Assembly: GCF_029931775.1 (NCBI RefSeq)
Contig: NC_079321.1
Span: 11,141,001-11,205,000, forward strand
DNA length: 64,000 bases
Source: Euleptes europaea
Lineage: Eukaryota > Chordata > Lepidosauria > Squamata > Sphaerodactylidae
Direction of reading: 5' to 3'
Translations under genes and position numbers: made by a program
Notes under the pieces: model-generated
The model's database searches: none
Told to the model about the DNA's origin: nothing
The model's input: only the letters and a program-made list of their open reading frames with translations
Part shown: positions 1 to 10,981 of the stretch, piece by piece
Layout of the letters: the number at the start of each line of letters is the position of its first letter
Position numbering within the stretch: the first letter of the stretch is position 1

Positions 1-1
1 G

Positions 2-194
2 AATACGACGGTAGGAAGTTCAGGAGAATCGGCTGTTTTGGAGTCCCGCATCCTCTACCCAAAAAGAACAGTGAAGTGCCTACAGTTTTTTTACAAGTTT
101 GATGGAAGTCAGCAAGATAAACTCATCATCTGGATTAAAAAAGATGACGGAACTGGAAATATTAGGAAAATGGTGAAGCTGCAAACATTTTACG
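2..194 (+). CDS. Meprin alpha-like exon: MAM domain, second half (cut by window edge)
   Basis: The open frame runs from base 2 through [10 protein letters not shown] and CLQFFYKF to KLQTFYG, matching the meprin alpha MAM segment. The exon ends at the donor TACG|GTGAGC in phase 1. Its true 5' border lies left of the window. The equivalent exon of the neighbouring MEP1A is at 27498-27713. Confidence 0.9.
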
Positions 195-3100
195 GTGAGC
201 GTTACAACTTGGCACCCTCATCACTGGAACGCTGGATGTCTAACAGTGCATTCCTGAGAGGAATTCCTGTGCCAGTCATAGGAGGCAGCGCGGCTGCACT
301 GTCTCCAAAGGAGGTTTCAGTCCCGCCGAAACCTCCTCGCACCATTAAAAGTCTGTGCAACCCTTCATAGGGTTGCACGGGAGTTACGCCAACAAGCATA
401 GCATTTGTGCAAATGGGAGAGTCATATGTAATGCTAAGTCGGCAACTTAGCAATACATATGTAAACAACATTCCATTGTTATAAAACCTCTGAGCTAAAT
501 CAGAAATATTCATATTTTCCCCAGTGGCACAATTCTGGATGACCAAAGGCAGAAATGTCAAGTTGACCTCCTGGCAGTACTATTCCTGTTAAGGGGGAAA
601 GTTCACTTCTCCACAACTGTATCCAGCTGTTGTTTATTCATACAAGGATGTTGTTACAGAACCAATATGTGTTATAAGGTTCATGAGCGTATTGACGCTT
701 CTAACTACTTTGGTTCATGCATAGCATTCTGGGTATGGCTAGGCCTCAATGTCATAATTCCCCTTCATCTTTGGAAATTACAAATGTTGTATGGCCATAT
801 TGGTCCCACACAAAATCCAGAAACAAGAACAAAACTCATGTCATGCATTTTACTGGACCAACCAAATTAGAACAAAAATCTGGGCACACTTTCGAGCTCA
901 CCGGAGCTCTTTGTCATGCTTAACGTTACAAAATAGCTTAACTAATCCTGACTGAATTCACTGGAATATATTCCCAGATAAGTGTGCACAGGATTGCAAC
1001 CATTGCCTCTGGCAGTCTCTCAAAAGTGAGCAAGTGTGGTGTAGTGGTTAAGAGCGGCAGATTCTAATCTGGAGATCCAAGTTTGATTCTCCACTCTTCC
1101 ACATGAGCGGCAGACTCTAATCTTGTGCACTGGGTTGATTTCCCCACTCCTACACATGAAGCCAGCTGGGTGACCTTGGGCTAGTCACAGTTCTCTCTCA
1201 GCCCCACCTACCTCACAAGGTGTCTGTTGTGGGGAGAGGAAGGGAAGGACATTGTAAGCCAGTTTGGTTCTCCTTAAAAAGGTAGAGAAAATTGGCATAT
1301 AAAAACAAATCTTCAATGGGCTGCTCTGGTGAAGCCGAATAAGAAGAGTTGGTTTTTATATGCCGACTTTCTCTACCACTTAAGGGAGAATCAAACTGGC
1401 TTACAATCACCTTCCCTTCCCCATAACAGACAACCTTTGAGGTAGGTGGGGCTAAGAGAGAGCTCTAACAGAGCTGTAACTTGCCCATGGTCACTCAGCT
1501 GGCTTCGTGTGTAAAGGTAAAGGTCCCCTGTGCAAGCACCAGGTCAATCCTGACCCATGGGGTGACGTCACATCCCGACGTTTACTAGGCAGACTTTGTT
1601 TACGGGGTGGTTTGCGAGTGGGGAAACCAACTCAGTTCATGAGATTAGCCTCCGCCACTCATGTGGAGGAGCGGGGAATAAAACCCAGTTCTCCAGATCA
1701 GAGTCCACCACTCCAAACCACCGCTCTTAACCACTACACCACGCTGGCCATCAAGTGCCACTGAAAGACCATCAAGCTCCACTGAAGCTATTCATGATAT
1801 TTTTTTGAAACCACAAGGTTTTCCCTCTCTTTTCACAGCTGATGGAGAGCGGCACTGGAAGCTAGCAACCATTCCCTTCAGCAGCCAGGCCAAATTCCGC
1901 TACGCCTTTCACGGCATCAGAGAAGACCCCTCCAACTCTACTGGTGGCATTAACATTGACGACGTCAGTCTGACCGAGACACAGTGCCCCACAGGGGTTT
2001 GGCAGATCACCGACTTTGCTTCCCTTTTAAACAGCACCTCCCAAGGAGACTATATTTCAAGCCCGCTGTTCCACAGCTCAGAAGGTTACTGCTTTGTGCT
2101 GAGGCTCTATCCCCACGGTTTGGTCAACTCAAGCGGAAACTACTTGGGAATCCGTTTTGCTCTGTGCAGCAGCCAGAATGACGGCGCTCTGGAGTGGCCA
2201 GCAGGGAACAGGCAAGTGACGTTCACCATCGTGGATCAAGATCCGGACATCACCCAAAGGATGTCGTCGAGCAGGGTCTTCACTACAGATCCGAACCAAC
2301 TGATCGGTAAGTTGAAGGATTGTGAGCATAGAAAATACATTTGGATTTGGCGGGGGGGGGGCTTATGGTCGTGACGATGCCTCATGGGCAGTTCTGCCCT
2401 TACCTTGTGTGCCCCTAAGGTTGCCAACTCCAGGTTGGGAAATTCCTGGAGATTTGGGGTGGGGGCAAGCCTGGGGAAGGAGCTCAGAAGGGATGTGATG
2501 ACAGAGGCCTTTTATGCAGGGACGTTTCCTCACAGTCACCCCCGCGACTGCTTTAGGGCTTCCTTTTGATTATGCATGTCTTTTCCTTCTGTCAGAGGCC
2601 GCCTCGCATTCCCCACGCGTTTTGCCCATGTTTTCCAGATGCTGTTTTAGCCAGAATCTGGAAAATGTGGGCAAAAGGCGCAGGGAGAGCGAGGCGACCT
2701 CTGACAGGTGGAAAAGGCACGCATAATCAAAAGGAAGCCCCGAAGCAGTCGGCAGGGATGATCATGGGGAAACATCCCAGCATAAAAGGCCATATATTCC
2801 ACCCTCCAAAGCTGCCATTTTATCCAGAAGAATTTATCTCTGTAGTCTGGAGATCAGATGCGCCACCTGAATGTTGGCAACCTCTAGTGCCCCCTTTGTT
2901 ATTTACATGTTAGTCAACCAAGATCAAAGGAAATTAAAGGTTCTGTCCCTGGTATCTTTGCCAGCGTTACTGCATTGTGTTCAGTGACTTTTATGATACG
3001 CCAGCTTTGATCTTAGATGGTTGTTGCTTCCAAGATTCTAGGGTGATAAATGCTGTTACAGGCCCCTCTCCCCCCGTCAGAAAAGTTTAGCTGCCTGGGT

Positions 3101-4871
3101 AAAACTTTGCTTACTTTTCACACTTCAGAAGCAATACTACTCAAAAGTATTCAACGCATTTTCTATTATCTTATTTTGTTCTGTGTTCAATAAAGATTCC
3201 TTCATCGTTTTGGTTCAGTTGAAAGAACTGGGTTTAAGCTCAAGTAATAAAATGAATATCGACAGAATTAAAATGGCTAAACCCCAGATTTTTGGGGCCT
3301 AACCGGTCTGTGGTTTGGACTGTGTATCACTTACAGTTGCAATAGATTCTTTTTGTCCTCTTACTGATAATGACAGAAAGTAGAGATTGTTAAAACTAAC
3401 TTGCCAATTCAGACAATGCTTTAGTTAGCCCAGTTGCCTGCAACCTTTCCAGTCCCAGGACCACCATTAACCGCCAGGTGGCAGCATGGGACCCACAGAG
3501 GTAAAAGCACTTGACATCACAGTCACATGATGAAGAACCAATCATGACCTCTCCTGAATCAAGGCCAGGACTGTAGGCTGCAGACCAAAGGTCAAACTAG
3601 ACGAGATACTGTCCTTGGGTTCGTTCTAGGGATGTGATTCCCTTTTGTGGTGCTGGGGGGAGCCATTTAAGAGTGCTGGGGGGGGCTGATTCTGGCCAGG
3701 ACCACCATAGCACAAGAGGAGGAGGGGCCTTTTCCCCATGTCATTTTTCCAACCCAAAATGGCGCCGGGGCTATGTCGACAAATACAGTATGCCCCTGGT
3801 GGTCTTTTGGGTCAGAAAAATGGCACCGCAAGAAGGCAGGACACCCTTCTTCCCCGGCGCTGTGGTTGTCCTGGCCACAATCGGGCCCTTGTAGCACTCT
3901 TAGTTGGCTTTCCCTGGCACTACAAAAATGGAGGCACGTTAGGGTTGCCTGGCTCCAGGTGGTGGCTGGAGCTCTCCCGCTATTACAACTGATCTCCAGG
4001 TGACAGAGATCAGTTCCCCCGGAGAATAGGGCTGCTTTGGCAATTGGACTCTATGGCATTGAAGTCCCTCCCCTCCCCAGACCCCACCCTCCTCAGGCTT
4101 CACCGCCTAATTCTCCAGGTATTTCCCAACCCAGAGCTGGCAACCCTCTGTTCATGTGTGTGTATATATGGACTGGATATTGCCCTTCCAAAATCTATGC
4201 AGCATTAATTGAATCTTAAATCCTCATGCAAGCACTGATAGTTACTTAACCCCCAGAGCACTCGATTCATGTGTTAATCTATTTCAACTTCTTTTTTTGT
4301 ATAACAGATGACAAAAAATTTTGGGATAAGCCTTCTATTACAGGGTCTTTCGACCCTTCCTATAATTGCCACGTAGGCCCATATTATGGCTGGAACAGCA
4401 TCCTGCATCGCAGAGAACTGCTACGGAGGAATTTCCTTAAAGATGATGCTTTGATCATCTTTGCGACCTTCGAAGGTAGAGTGTCACGGTCTTGACTATC
4501 CTCTCTAGAAAACACAGTGCTAAGGCTGTCAAGGAAGACCTAGAACCATAGGCTGTTTTACCCAACATGATGTAATGGTTAAGAGTGGTAGACTCTAATC
4601 TGGAGAACTGGGTTTGATTCCCCAATCCTCCGTATGAGCGGTGGACTCTAATCTGGTGAACCAAGTTGGTTTCCCCACTCCTCACATGAAGTCAGCTGGG
4701 TGACCTTGGGCTAGTCACAGTTCTCTCTGTACTCTCTCAGCCCCACCTACCTCATAAGGTGTCTGTTGTGGAGAGAGGAAGGAGATTGTAAACCTGTTTG
4801 ATTCTCCTTAAGTGGTAGAGAAAGTCGGCATATAAAAACCAGCTGTTCTTCTTCTTCTTCTTCTTCTTCTT

Positions 4872-4904
<33 letters not shown>

Positions 4905-6523
4905 ATCTGAAGAACCGGGTTCAGTTCTCCTCTCCTCCACACAAAGCCTGCTGGGTGACCTTGGGCCAGTCACAGTTCTCTCAGAACTCTCTCAGCCCCA
5001 CCTACCTGTCTGTTGGGGGAGGGGAAGGGAAGGGAAGGTGATTGTAAGCCGGTATGATACTTCCTTAAGTGGGAGAGAAAGTCGGCATATAAAAACCAAC
5101 TCTTCTTCTACTACTCTGAAATCCTGCTTCCCTTTCCTAATTGCGTGTGAGTTGGCTGATGGTGGTTACTCAGTGGTAAGAAAAAGGCACTTTGCACATG
5201 CTTATAGGCATGCGTGTCTTTCTTGCTGCTGTGCGTCTACTATGGCTAAAGCCTGTCACTCACAACCGATTCTGAGGCTGACCCTCTATGTGCCTGCCGT
5301 TGCAATCCTGTGCAGATTTAGGTCTTTTATGCATGGCTGTTTCCCTCCCCATCACCCCTCTGATGACTTTGGGTCTTTGTGTTGATTATGCATGCCGTTT
5401 CCAACCGTCAGAGGTCGCCTCGCTCTCCCCCTGCATTCCCCCGCATTTTCAGGGACCTGCTTTATCTCGAATTTGAAAATGTGGGCAAAACGCGGGGGAA
5501 CGCAGGGGGAGAGCAGGGCAACCTCTGACATTCGGAAACAGCATGCATAATCAAAACAAAGACCCAAAGTCATCAGAGGGGTGACCGAGAGGGAAACGGC
5601 TATGCATAAAAGGCCTTAGTCCACTCTAATCCCACTGAAATTACGTAAAGCATGAGTCCACATGGTGCGCTGGAGTAAATCTGGACAATATTTTGACATC
5701 CATTCTAGGCAAACTGTGTTATGGGGTGGTGGATGCAATCTAGCATGTATGCAATAACTGGGGGCTTTGGAAAGGGGCGTACATTCCCATCTGCATCCAC
5801 AGATATATCTGAAGCCTGGATGAGCATAGTAGGGCAGATATCAATCCACATTCAGAAGATCCACATGTCCATCTGTGGCCGGTGTGGAAGGCTGCTTCTC
5901 TGTCCAGGTTGCTTCTTCAAGGGCTGGGGTGAGGATCTGTGGATCTGCTGACTGTGACTGGTGATCTGGGCAGTCCACTTCTGAAGGTGGGGTGGACCCA
6001 CAGTGGCTGGGGGCGGGGCAGCCATGCTGCCTCCTCAGAGGCTTCCCATCCACCACTAGGGTTGCCAACCTCCAGGTACCAGCTGGAGATCTCCTGCTAT
6101 TACAGCTGATCTCCAGCCGACAGAGATCAGTTCCCCTGAAGTAAATGGCCGCTTTGGCCATTGGACTCTGTGGCACTGAAGCCCCTCCCCAAACCCTGCC
6201 CTCCTCAGGCTTCGCCCCCAAAACCTCCCACGGGTGGTGATGAGGGACCTGGCAACCCTCGCCACCGTGGAGGGGGAGAAAAGCATTTTAAAAAAATAAA
6301 GAAAAAAAGGGGGAAATGCTGTGATAAGGCGGCCCCTACGCCAGCGCAGGGGTTACGCTGGCTCCTAAGGAGCTTTGCCCCCCAGGAATGGGCTCTTAAT
6401 TTTATTTAGGCATGGAACAGGCAGCATGTACTCCCGGTTGATGACAATAAGAATGATGACATGCTATTTCCTTTTCTTTTTCTTATATTTCTAGTTGTTG
6501 AAGATCCAGGGAGTGTTTTATAG
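2..6523 (+). CDS. Meprin A subunit alpha-like gene, 3' part (MAM-MATH, private terminal exon)
   Basis: This is the 3' half of a gene for an astacin-family zinc metalloprotease; the protease exons lie left of the window. Visible coding exons are <2-194, 1839-2306, 4308-4475 and 6495-6523, all joined in phase 1. They encode the end of the MAM adhesion domain (from [20 protein letters not shown]) and the whole MATH/TRAF domain, close to mammalian meprin alpha. Meprin alpha normally continues into an inserted segment, an EGF-like domain, a membrane helix and a short tail. Here a 29-nt exon adds VVEDPGSVL and a stop, with a poly(A) signal 290 bp further on. No EGF or transmembrane exon is visible before the next gene starts at 12041. 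The product is therefore inferred to be soluble. Homology of the MAM and MATH parts is very secure; the terminal exon is a prediction from splice and poly(A) signals. It could instead be one of several alternative ends. Confidence 0.88.
195..1032. other. Intron sequence without recognised gene; small hairpins and one antisense open frame
   Basis: Three inverted repeats stand out: 355-378 (10-bp arms, 4-nt loop), 423-461 (17-bp arms, one mismatch) and around 311-337. A stop-free frame of 119 codons runs on the minus strand at 561-202. I recognise no family in it. Confidence 0.4.
1033..1313 (+). repeat. tRNA-derived SINE-A
   Basis: It begins GTGTGGTGTAGTGGTTAAGA (box A-like), has a GGTTTGATTC-type box B-like motif, and ends in CATATAAAAAC plus a CTT-type tail. 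This is the reference layout for the SINE-A copies below. Confidence 0.8.
1336..1752 (-). repeat. tRNA-derived SINE-A interrupted by a Sauria SINE fragment
   Basis: The tail half is at 1336-1511 and the head half at 1616-1752. The gap holds the 3' end of a Sauria SINE. It lies in inverted orientation to the copy at 1033-1313. Confidence 0.78.
1512..1615 (-). repeat. Sauria SINE 3' part, inserted in SINE-A
   Basis: AAAGGTAAAGGTCCCCTGTG to the ACGGGGTGGTTTGC region is the reverse of the Sauria SINE 3' half, with its BovB-like ACCTTT tail. It is 5'-truncated and younger than its host SINE. Confidence 0.75.
1839..2306 (+). CDS. Meprin alpha-like exon: end of MAM, start of MATH
   Basis: The acceptor is TTTTCACAG and the donor GATCG|GTAAGT; both borders are phase 1 and the length is 468 nt. 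The peptide runs from [20 protein letters not shown] through [20 protein letters not shown], which is the end of MAM, into the first MATH strands ([20 protein letters not shown]). No stop interrupts it. It matches MEP1A exon 11 (29915-30388) in phase and layout. Confidence 0.93.
2416..2895 (-). mobile_element. hAT-like MITE split by a fold-back element
   Basis: The left part (AAGGTTGCCAACTCCAGGTT...) and the right part (CCACCCTCCAAAGC...GTTGGCAACC) form one MITE copy. The fold-back element at 2506-2791 sits in the middle. Confidence 0.7.
2506..2791. mobile_element. Fold-back element family F1, copy 1
   Basis: GGCCTTTTATGC at the left is mirrored by GCATAAAAGGCC at the right. The two halves are near reverse complements over about 130 bp each, meeting around TTTTAGCCAGAATCTGG. 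Further copies are at 5320-5616 and 49523-49755. Confidence 0.72.
2896..3644. other. Intron sequence; part shared with MEP1A intron 3
   Basis: 2900-3080 carries AAGATCAAAGG and GCTTTGATCTTAG in inverted order and resembles 13160-13660. It is probably a dispersed repeat of unknown type. Nothing else is recognised. Confidence 0.35.
3645..3925. mobile_element. Fold-back element family F2
   Basis: The left half (TGGTGCTGGGGGGAGCCATT, ...CCAGGACCACCATAGC) recurs reverse-complemented in the right half (GCTGTGGTTGTCCTGG ... GGCTTTCCCTGGCACTACA). The axis lies around 3780. No coding capacity is seen. Confidence 0.6.
3940..4148 (+). mobile_element. hAT-like MITE
   Basis: It has TAGGGTTGCC and GGCAACCCT ends and the standard internal sequence (ACAACTGATCTCCAGGTGAC, CCCTCCCCTCCCCAGAC). 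Confidence 0.78.
4308..4475 (+). CDS. Meprin alpha-like exon: end of MATH domain
   Basis: The acceptor is TTGTATAACAG and the donor TTCGAAG|GTAGAG; both borders are phase 1 and the length is 168 nt. The peptide contains [40 protein letters not shown] and ALIIFATFE, the typical C-terminal MATH segment of meprins. Its counterpart is MEP1A exon 12 (33332-33505). Confidence 0.93.
4565..4850 (+). repeat. tRNA-derived SINE-A
   Basis: It runs from GATGTAATGGTTAAGAGTGG to CATATAAAAACCAGC, then into the CTT tract. Confidence 0.8.
4849..4903. repeat. Compound microsatellite (CTT)n(CTA)n
   Basis: About eight CTT units run directly into about ten CTA units. The tract has grown from the tail of the preceding SINE-A. 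Confidence 0.9.
4903..5115 (+). repeat. tRNA-derived SINE-A, 5'-truncated
   Basis: It starts within the body (AATCTGAAGAACCGGGTTC) and ends CATATAAAAACCAACTCTTC. Confidence 0.75.
5320..5616. mobile_element. Fold-back element family F1, copy 2
   Basis: AGGTCTTTTATGCATGGCTG at the left is mirrored by the right end CGGCTATGCATAAAAGGCCT. Inner arms include GATTATGCATGCCG against CAGCATGCATAATC. It is a full-length palindromic copy. Confidence 0.75.
5617..6056. other. Unassigned intron sequence
   Basis: No family, frame or structure is recognised here. Confidence 0.3.
6057..6259 (+). mobile_element. hAT-like MITE
   Basis: It has TAGGGTTGCC and GGCAACCCT ends. The flanks TCCACCAC and GCCACCGT may be a decayed target duplication. 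Confidence 0.78.
6495..6523 (+). CDS. Candidate terminal exon of the meprin alpha-like gene
   Basis: A very strong acceptor (a long T/C tract ending TATTTCTAG) is followed by 29 nt in the right phase: the MATH exon ends in one base, and G+TT then reads VVEDPGSVL-stop. An AATAAA lies 288 bp after the stop. Together these look like a genuine last exon. The nine residues match nothing I recognise, and the exon is too short for homology support, so the call rests on signals and phase alone. Confidence 0.6.
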
Positions 6524-6810
6524 CTTGACTTCATAAGCAAGTTCCCACCTCTACGGCTCCTTGAAGGCTTTGAAGTCGCTTTCTAGCACAACTTCGTTCA
6601 TGGATTCCTGCTTCTTCATCTTGTGTCTTTTCTTGAAAAGGAAAAAAAAATCAAAATTCTTAGATTTAGGTGCTGCTTTTCAAAGACACATTCACTCCAC
6701 AGTTCTACCAACTATTCCTTATGCTATGGTTGTCTGCAGCAAAAAATCAAATTTTGTATGAAGGTAACACAAATTCTGTGCCAAGGAAATCTCAATAATT
6801 ACGTTAGAGG

Positions 6811-6816
6811 AATAAA
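6811..6816 (+). promoter_or_regulatory. Poly(A) signal AATAAA of the meprin alpha-like gene
   Basis: A canonical AATAAA sits 288 bp after the predicted stop. The sequence between them (6524-6810) shows no recognised repeat, as expected for a 3' UTR. Confidence 0.6.
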
Positions 6817-6917
6817 TTGTAATGATTAAGCAGTTTGCATATATCTGGTGTATCCTGACCTTCTTTGAAGATCCTGGATTTGAATCCACTTCCACCCCGC
6901 CCCCCATTGTGAATTAA

Positions 6918-7217
6918 GAAGAAGAAGAGTTGGTTTTTATATGCCAACTTTCTCTGCCACTTAAGGGAGATTCAAACCGACTTAACAATCACCTTCCCGT
7001 CCTCTCCCCACAGCAGACACCCTGTGAGGTAGGTGAGGCTGAGAGAGTGTGACTTGCCCAAGGTCACCCAGCTGGCTTCGTGTGTAGGAGTGGGGAAACA
7101 AATCCACCAGATTAGCCTCCGCCGCTCATGTGGAGGAGTGGGGAATCGAACCTGGTTCTCCAGATTAGACTCCACTGCTTCAAACCACTGTTCTTAACCA
7201 CTATACCACCCTGGCTC
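6918..7217 (-). repeat. tRNA-derived SINE-A
   Basis: It reads from the tail (AAGAAGAAGAGTTGGTTTTT) to the head (CTTAACCACTATACCACCCT). It lies just beyond the 3' end of the first meprin gene. Confidence 0.8.
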
Positions 7218-7221
7218 TTAA

Positions 7222-7424
7222 TAGGGTTGCCAACCTCCAGGTGTTAGCTGGAGATCTCCTGGGATTGCAACTGATCTTCAGGCGACAGAGATAGTTCCCC
7301 TGGAGAAAGTGGCTGCTTTGGAAGGTGGACTCTATGGCATTATACCCCACTGAAGACCCTCCCCTCCCTAAGCCCCGCCTTCCTCAAGCTCTACCCCCAA
7401 ATCTTCAGGTATTTCCCAACCCGG
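7222..7424 (+). mobile_element. hAT-like MITE, right end lost
   Basis: The left end TAGGGTTGCC and the body are clear; the copy stops at ATTTCCCAACCCGG. Confidence 0.72.
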
Positions 7425-8082
7425 AGGAACAAATTAGAAGTTTATGAGGAAACTGATTGAATATATGTAAACCGGAACAAGGCTCCAGCGGACTTCAATA
7501 GAGAACATAACAGTTGGTGTAGCCCTGTTCAAGTTCTCAGACTGTTCTTACAAGCCCACTTCAAAGGGATCCTCTCCCTATGAGTTCCTCTCTCCATTGC
7601 TAAGGGGAAAGGCATCTTCAGTGGAGTTCTTTCTCTCTACCCACATGCCCTGTGTTAATCAGATTCCATGGGACAACTAGTATACTTGATATCAAAAATG
7701 GGTTGGGAGTCCAGATCTAAGAGATGTCTTAGGACATGGTGTTTCCTTCCAATGCTTAATGGGGCTCTCTCTGAGTCCTTAAGCGGTAAATGCCGATATG
7801 ATCATAATTTATGGCAAGTGATAAGATTTCAGGCCCAGTTTGGCTCAGCTTCACATACTAGAAAAGGGATAATCTAGCATTTCCTAGTGGATGTTACATT
7901 CTAAGTTTGCAGTCTTTGGAGATCTCATACGGTTATGTCTACTGTGCCTGGATGCAGCTCCCTCCCTCCACCATCTGTGGGTGGGACCAGAGGGAGAAGA
8001 GGTAGCAGCCAGGCAACCTTCCAGTGTGCCTGGACGTAGCTCTAGCTACCAGCTGTCATCAGCTGGGCCAGGGAGCTAAGTA
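7425..8082. other. Intergenic, no recognised content
   Basis: This spacer lies between the two meprin genes. I see no frame, repeat family or RNA structure in it. Confidence 0.3.
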
Positions 8083-9343
8083 GGGTTGCCAATACATTAC
8101 ATACACTGGGTTTCATATTTCGAGAACTACTACCCAATAAACTGGAATTCACATTTAGAGAAATCCTGACGTACAGAAGGTGTAATAAATCCAGTAGGCA
8201 ACTCTAGAAAAACCCAGAACTTACACTAGTCCTAGGTAGGAATTGTTGGAAACTCTATGGATTTTCCATAGAGTCTCCAGCAATTCAAAAAGAGACCTTA
8301 CATCTGTGAGGAAGTGGGGAAGGAGTTTCTGTACTTGGTTCCCCATCTTTTTGGACCATCACAAATTTCTCCCTGTTACCAGTAGCTGAGAGGAGGATTT
8401 AATACTCTTTCTACCTCACAGTCTGTCACCCTTGCTTAAGTGAGGAGACTTTCCCTTTCCTTCCCCCCAGTAGAAATAGAAAGGCTTAGAGGCTGAAGCT
8501 GAATTTAAAAGAATGAATAAAAATGAAGTTTATTATTTACAGAAAAAATTGTTTGATTGATGGTTATTCTTTCAAAGAGGCACAAAACCTAAATGGTTAC
8601 AGGCAGTTCAAAATCTTAGTTAGTTTCAGGCACAGTTCTTAGTTCTAAGTTCCGTTTCTTCAAGATACTCAGTCATATTGTCAGTGTTATTCAAATTATT
8701 CTTAGACTCAAAATACTTAGTGTGGACTTAAACTAACCTAGCACACAAAAATACCAGTGAGTGGAGGTTCATCCACAACCTTTCCCACTCCTTAGATTTG
8801 CCCACCTCTTGTGGAAACAAATCTCTCCTCCCTCGAAACACTGAGTCAGGAGTCTTCCTGTTTCAGAAGCCACCTCCCACCAAGGGACTGAAGAAAGGGG
8901 CTATCATCACACACTGCCACCATCTTCCCCTTGTCACTACTCAGGTTTGGTTCTACACAAGCTAGGTAGTATTTGAACAAGTGTCCTCCGAGTCTCTCCA
9001 CACCACCACACAGTTCAGGAGCTCAGAGCTATCTGCTTTCCAAAGAGCTAACTGCTCAAGATCTCTTCCTCCAAAAAGAAGCCTGTCAGCTTTCCACCTG
9101 TTTTATTTGTGCTGGTCATTGACTGTAATAAAATTTCTATTCTATTCCTGTCAGCTTTCCAGACTCCATCCACTGCTTGCTGGCACTGGCTGACAGTTAC
9201 CAAGTCTCAGGGTTTGACCCTGTATCCGTTACAACATCATTGTGGGTTTCCCCCAGAAATGACATCATGCCATTGCCAATAGAGCCCCCATGTCCCTGCC
9301 CCCTTTGGACTCTCACTGGTTGCCAGGCCAGAATTGGCAACCC
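8083..9343. mobile_element. Possible longer hAT-like non-autonomous element
   Basis: TAGGGTTGCCAAT at the left and ATTGGCAACCCTA at the right form 13-bp inverted ends like those of the MITE, 1.26 kb apart. The 8-bp flanks do not match, and no transposase is seen, so the pairing could be accidental. Confidence 0.4.
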
Positions 9344-9439
9344 TACAGACAGGCCATTCCACCATGTGGGGACCACAACAGACAAAGCTCGGATAGAGAC
9401 TGCAGTTGTTTTTACCCTTTTGCAGGATGGCACCTTCAG

Positions 9440-10540
9440 GAGACTTTGCTCAGACGCATGAAGCTGTCTCAGTGCAACAGATCAAGACAGGCAGTCTAAT
9501 AGATAAGTGGATACTAGGCCATGAAGGGCTTTGTAAATAATAACTAGCACCTGGAACTGAACCTCTGGAACTAATCAGTAACCAATGGATTTACTACAGA
9601 ATAGGTGTAATATGCATACTCAGCCTTGTTCTCAATAGTAAACAAGCCATGGCATTCTGCACCAGCCAAAGTTGCTGAGTTGTCTTCAAGTGTAGACCCA
9701 TGCAGTAGTCTAGCCTCAAGGTTGCTCTGGCATGATTCCATGTGGCCAGATTGTTTAGGTCAAAGTAGGGAGCCATTTCCCATGCTAACTAAAGGTGGAA
9801 AAAGCCATGTTTGCAATAGAATTAACTTGCTTCTCTTGCAGTAATGCTGGGCCCAGTATAACCCCATGGTTCTTAACAAAGTCAGTAAGGGTCAGCTGAA
9901 CCCCATGAAATGTGGCAAGTGCAATACCCTCCAAGACCTCTGCCTTCCCTACCAGCATCACCTATGTTTTGTCAGGATTCATTTTCAACTTGCTCACCCT
10001 TAGCCTTTTAACCAGAGCAACTAGACCTTGGCTAAGGGTAGCTATACCAGCATCAGGCGGTCCACACAAAGAAATGTAGAATGAGGAGTGACACCTAATT
10101 TCCAAAATCCAACACATCTCTCCCAAGGGCTTCAGAGGGAGACTGAACAGCATGGGTAATAAAACTGAGCCTTGTGGAACACCACTGGACAACACCACTG
10201 ACAACCGGTGTCTGAAAGCAACCATCTGAATCCCATCCGTAAGTAATTATTTAAACCAAAGCACATCCCTTGGTTATATACTTCTGCTTCCGGATGTCTC
10301 AATGCGATGACGTAGTCTACTGTATCAAAAGCTGCTGATACATCCCATAACATCAACAAAGAAAACCACCCTTTGACTACAGTCAAGAGAAGTTCATTAG
10401 CTAAAGCTACTAATGCTGTCTCTGTCCCATAGCCTGGTCTGAAATTGAGTTGAAAAGGGTATAGAGCAGAAGTGTCATCCAGGAAGGCCTGGAGTTCCTC
10501 TGCCACTGATCTCTCAATTATCTTGTCTTGAAAGGGCAGA
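9440..10540 (-). mobile_element. LINE fragment, CR1/L2-type reverse transcriptase, broken
   Basis: The minus strand gives LNFRPGYGTETALVALANEL, LWDVSAAFDTVDY, then SSGVPQGSVLLPMLFSLPLK, the RT motifs of the CR1/L2 group. The pieces lie in two frames and the YADD region is decayed. The end nearest 9450 is the 3' side. Confidence 0.7.
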
Positions 10541-10554
10541 TTAAAGCCTAGAAG

Positions 10555-10981
10555 CCTTTCAGGGGCCTGCAGACCAAGCCCTATGAGGAAAGGCTTAGGG
10601 AGTTGGGATTGTTTCGTCTGGGGAAGAGGAGGTTGAGGGGGGACATGATTGCTCTCTTGAAGTATTTGAAGGGCTGTCCCTTAGGGGAGGGCAGGGAGCT
10701 GTTTCTGTTGGCAGCAGAGGATAGGACTCGCAATAATGGGTATAAAATTGTGGGTGGAAAGGTACCGGCTGGATATTGGGAAAATATTTTTTACAGTAAG
10801 AGTTGTTCAACCGTTGGAATCAGCTACCTAGGAAGGTGGTGAGCTTCCCCTCACTGGCTGTCTTTAAGCAGCGGCTGGACAAGCATTTGTCAGGGATGCT
10901 TTAGGCTGATCCTGAATTAAGCAGAGGGTTGGACTAGATGGCCTGTATGGCCCCTTCCAACTCTATGTTTCTATGATTCTA
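10555..10981 (+). mobile_element. CR1 LINE 3' end
   Basis: It runs from GCAGACCAAGCCCTATGAGG to the typical CCTTCCAACTCTATGTTTCT and ATGATTCT end. Confidence 0.85.

Noticed and set aside
8083-9343. Autonomous hAT transposon
   Set aside because: Ends resemble the MITE but flanks do not match and the interior has no transposase-like frame; kept only as a low-confidence non-autonomous element.
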